Position numbers and translations under genes: made by a program
Source: Lentzea pudingi
GTDB lineage: Bacteria; Actinomycetota; Actinomycetes; Mycobacteriales; Pseudonocardiaceae
DNA: 64,000 nucleotides
Assembly (NCBI RefSeq): GCF_014646255.1
Contig: NZ_BMNC01000003.1
Coordinates: forward strand, 682,001-746,000
Reading direction: 5' to 3'
Part shown: piece by piece, positions 63,944 through 64,000 of the stretch
Layout: every line of letters starts with the position of its first letter
Position numbering within the stretch: position 1 is the stretch's first letter
Notes under the pieces: generated by a model
The model's input: the letters and a program-made list of their open reading frames with translations, nothing else
The model's database searches: none
Told to the model about the DNA's origin: nothing

Positions 63944-64000
63944 GGAGGAGCTCCGCCATGCGATGAAGCGAACGCATCGGACTTCGTCATAGCTGGCCCG

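Noticed and set aside
1..64000. tRNA, rRNA, CRISPR arrays, IS elements or attachment sites
   Set aside because: I found no cloverleaf, rRNA segment, repeat-spacer array, transposase motif or paired terminal repeats by reading.

Overview
The window is high-GC DNA with actinomycete features: mostly GTG/ATG starts, 4-nt ATGA/GTGA gene overlaps, an Lsr2-type protein fragment, Pho boxes built on GTTCACC, an NmtR/CtpJ pair arranged as in mycobacteria, and a large NRPS. I infer a Pseudonocardiales-like soil actinomycete (for example Lentzea, Saccharothrix or Amycolatopsis relatives); the sequence does not prove the genus.

Region 1 (1-10.3 kb) is the end of a secondary-metabolite cluster. It holds the C-terminal part of an NRPS (T-E-C-A-T-C-A-T-E, no thioesterase), a translationally coupled EntS-like exporter and a strong terminator. 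Region 2 (10.3-12.0 kb) is decayed DNA: a possible Cys-Cys leader peptide, an Lsr2 lacking its DNA-binding half, and a TPR gene broken by two frameshifts.

Region 3 (12.0-33.0 kb) is an arsenic island. It contains six ArsR-type regulators (one fused to an ArsN-like acetyltransferase, one fused to an ArsC-like phosphatase domain), three arsenate reductases, ACR3, ArsM, three flavin monooxygenases and an MFS pump. A complete phosphate-uptake system (pstSCAB, a pseudo-receiver regulator, secreted PhoX) is embedded in it. Nearly every ars unit has its own palindromic operator, and pstS and phoX carry Pho-box-like repeats. The logic is to reduce, export or methylate arsenic while keeping selective phosphate uptake running.

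Region 4 (33.0-42.1 kb) is a copper island: BlaI/M56 pair, csoR-copZ-secreted protein-copA operon, DUF305 lipoprotein, DUF6153 and DUF4396 membrane proteins and a DHA2 MFS. CsoR-like ATACCC/GGGTAT palindromes precede three units.

Region 5 (42.4-64.0 kb) is the most unusual part, an apparent zinc-starvation (Zur) regulon. Four near-identical boxes (nATGATTRYCRTn) precede (i) a COG0523 GTPase plus two methyltransferases, (ii) a peptide-type binding protein plus fused permease without ATPase, (iii) an 11-gene minus-strand operon running from 62.2 to 50.9 kb, and (iv) a second, degenerate COG0523 protein. The 11-gene operon encodes an ATP-grasp ligase, a DUF4213/DUF364 protein, an SbnA-like PLP enzyme, a dipeptide epimerase, an MFS exporter, a methyltransferase, a complete Opp/Dpp-type importer and a GNAT acetyltransferase. 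I propose that it makes, exports and re-imports a small non-NRPS zinc chelator; this is an inference. An NmtR/CtpJ-like nickel/cobalt efflux pair lies between the two importer systems. I see no tRNA, rRNA, CRISPR array, transposase or replication origin.
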